Shown in pieces: positions 4,894 through 6,210 of a stretch of 6,210 bases of DNA. This stretch comes from Candidatus Saccharimonadia bacterium (GTDB taxonomy: Bacteria; Patescibacteriota; Saccharimonadia; Saccharimonadales; Saccharimonadaceae), in assembly GCA_023257055.1 (NCBI GenBank), contig JALRDG010000131.1:1-6210 (forward strand). The letters run 5' to 3'. Both the position numbers and the translations under genes were made by a program. The notes beneath the pieces are model-generated. The model searched no databases and was not told the origin of the DNA. It saw only the letters and a program-made list of their open reading frames with translations. Each line of letters opens with the position of its first letter. The stretch's first letter is position 1.

Positions 4894-6210
4894 TTACATC
4901 TGTTCTGGTGCGTGAATCCCCAGTACACTAAGGCCGCGTTTCAGTGTGTCAGCATACCGTACTACCAGTGCAGCACGGTGCGATTCTTCATTACTGCCAA
5001 CTACCTTATGCTGCTCATAAAATCGATTGAAAACCTGGCTGGTCTCAAATAAATAATTACAAATATGATGCGGTAAGAGTTCGGCCTGCGCCCGGGCGCT
5101 AACATCCCGGTATTCGGTAAGCTTCCGTACTAGACTACGCTCTTCCGCATTAAGAAGCTCCGGCTGAATTTCACCGCGTGCGGCAGTAGCATTTTCCAGG
5201 ATACGGCGCGCACGAGCGTGGGCATACTGCAAATAAGAACCCGTATTCCCTTGCAAGCTTACGGCCGACTGCGGATCAAATACAACGTCCGATCCAACTT
5301 TTACCTTTAAGAATTGATATCGCATTGCACCGGCAACCAATTCATCCTTCGGCTCGCTTCCGCGGGCCGCAACTGCTTCCTGCACCTGCGAAAACAGCGC
5401 GTCGATCGTGACGACATCGCCAGTACGGGAGCTCATTTTGCCCGTCGTTAACGTTAACGTGCCAGTAGAAATATTTTGCGTTACGCCGGTCAGTTCCGGC
5501 AATGCTAGTTCGGCTGCCTTAATGACATTCTTAAAGTATGGCGCCTGGGCATTATCCGTAACGATGTAACTTTTTTCCGCCTTATAATCATCGTTCTTTA
5601 GCTGCATCAAACCGAGGTCGCGCGCCGGGTACAGGCCGCGTCCGCTACTACTAACGAACGCGGCGTCAAATTGTCCGTACTGCTCGCCCGGAAAGACAAT
5701 CGCCCCATCGCTTTCAATAAAGACATCCCCAACATGCTGCTTGATCGTTGCGACTCCAAGACTATCCGCTTGGCTTTCTAAGTACCGCTTTTCGATTGGT
5801 TCGTTACCAAGCCGCGCTATCGTGCGATCAATTTCGGCAAAACTCCATGCCTTACAAATATCGTAGACCTGCTTATAGAGTGGGTCATCCAATGTAAATG
5901 ATTGCGCCGATAATTGGGCGATTTCCGCCTTAGCAGCTTCGTCTTCTTTGGCAGCGCGAGCACCTTCGGCATACATTCTACTCATAAAGGCGTTACGCTC
6001 AGCCTCAGTAATTGCATCGAGTTTCGCCACGTCGCCATTAATATAGCGTAGAATTGCCCACATACTTTTACCGACATGTGCGCCGACATCACCATGGTAG
6101 CTCACTCGATGAACCTCTGCCCCGCTAGCATCTAAAATGTTAGCAATCGTATCTGCCAAGATAGAGTTAAACGCATGGCCGACATGCATTGCTTTGAATG
6201 GGTTAGGATT
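4894..6210 (-). CDS. argS: Arginyl-tRNA synthetase (N-terminus outside the window)
   Basis: Class I aminoacyl-tRNA synthetase that charges tRNA-Arg with arginine using ATP, in the cytoplasm. The frame is open to the right edge, and the residues before the first visible Met (NPNPFKA) belong to the signature, so the ATG at 6189 is internal, not the start. Of the usual 550-590 residues, 438 are visible; the N-terminal additional domain is missing. Counting from the first visible Asn: HVGH at 9-12 (ATP site), the Rossmann catalytic domain to about 300, and KMSSR at 258-262 in GKMSSRTGDVVTIDALF. The helical DALR anticodon-binding domain starts near GSYLQYAHARARRIL (about 324-338) and ends in LGIHAPEQM, the family's usual C-terminal ending. 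All expected catalytic motifs are intact. No convincing terminator follows; mscL begins 63 bases downstream and may have its own promoter. Confidence 0.97.
   Translation of the reverse strand, partial: NPNPFKAMHVGHAFNSILADTIANILDASGAEVHRVSYHGDVGAHVGKSMWAILRYINGDVAKLDAITEAERNAFMSRMYAEGARAAKEDEAAKAEIAQLSAQSFTLDDPLYKQVYDICKAWSFAEIDRTIARLGNEPIEKRYLESQADSLGVATIKQHVGDVFIESDGAIVFPGEQYGQFDAAFVSSSGRGLYPARDLGLMQLKNDDYKAEKSYIVTDNAQAPYFKNVIKAAELALPELTGVTQNISTGTLTLTTGKMSSRTGDVVTIDALFSQVQEAVAARGSEPKDELVAGAMRYQFLKVKVGSDVVFDPQSAVSLQGNTGSYLQYAHARARRILENATAARGEIQPELLNAEERSLVRKLTEYRDVSARAQAELLPHHICNYLFETSQVFNRFYEQHKVVGSNEESHRAALVVRYADTLKRGLSVLGIHAPEQM

Noticed and set aside
5446..5459. 14-base palindrome CGTTAACGTTAACG inside argS, sharing ACGTTA with the helicase operator
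   Set aside because: It is fully explained by Thr-Leu-Thr-Leu-Thr codons just before KMSS; the shared six bases are most likely chance.
6187..6189. ATG at 6189 as the start of argS
   Set aside because: The frame stays open to the edge and the preceding residues NPNPFKA are part of the class I signature, so it is an internal Met.
1..6210. Mobile element, CRISPR, defence system, tRNA or rRNA
   Set aside because: No transposase, integrase, spaced direct repeats, cloverleaf or rRNA-like stretch was seen; the window is filled with housekeeping-type genes.

Overview
The window is a compact bacterial segment with every convincing gene on the minus strand. Read in the direction of transcription (right to left), the order is argS (5' part outside the window), mscL, msrB, an unrecognised 180-residue protein, a DEAH-type ATP-dependent helicase, orn, and the first 12 codons of one more gene at the left edge. 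Gaps are tiny: the largest is 69 bases, counted to the preferred helicase start, and there are three stop/start contacts (TGATG for mscL/msrB, 4 bases between msrB and the unknown gene, ATGA for orn/next gene). Base composition is moderate. TGA ends mscL and orn, so the standard bacterial code applies.

Organism: the gene-dense, short-leader layout, the ArgRS signature NPNPFKAMHVGH, and an MscL with an unusual N-terminal tail would fit a Patescibacteria/CPR lineage, perhaps Saccharibacteria. This is an inference from protein style only. No rRNA or other phylogenetic marker is present, and the use of TGA as stop argues against the Gracilibacteria/Absconditabacteria code.

Layout: 6210-4894 encodes most of arginyl-tRNA synthetase (translation). 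4830-3469 is a tight three-gene cluster: mechanosensitive channel, methionine-R-sulfoxide reductase and unknown protein, apparently translationally coupled and plausibly a stress-related unit (osmotic release plus oxidised-protein repair). A 69-base gap (3400-3468) then carries an extended -10 element overlapped by a perfect 8+8 bp palindrome, the best regulatory signal in the window, in front of the helicase (3399-619). After a 49-base gap come oligoribonuclease (569-33) and an ATGA-coupled gene. Helicase and Orn could both act in RNA metabolism, but the link is only positional.

The region is mostly housekeeping. No mobile element, CRISPR array, tRNA, rRNA or convincing rho-independent terminator was found, and no stretch over 300 bases lacks a gene. 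The points most worth a second look are the palindromic operator candidate, the unknown gene coupled to msrB, the very short ORFs that end exactly on the orn and mscL start codons, and the atypical MscL and helicase sequences.
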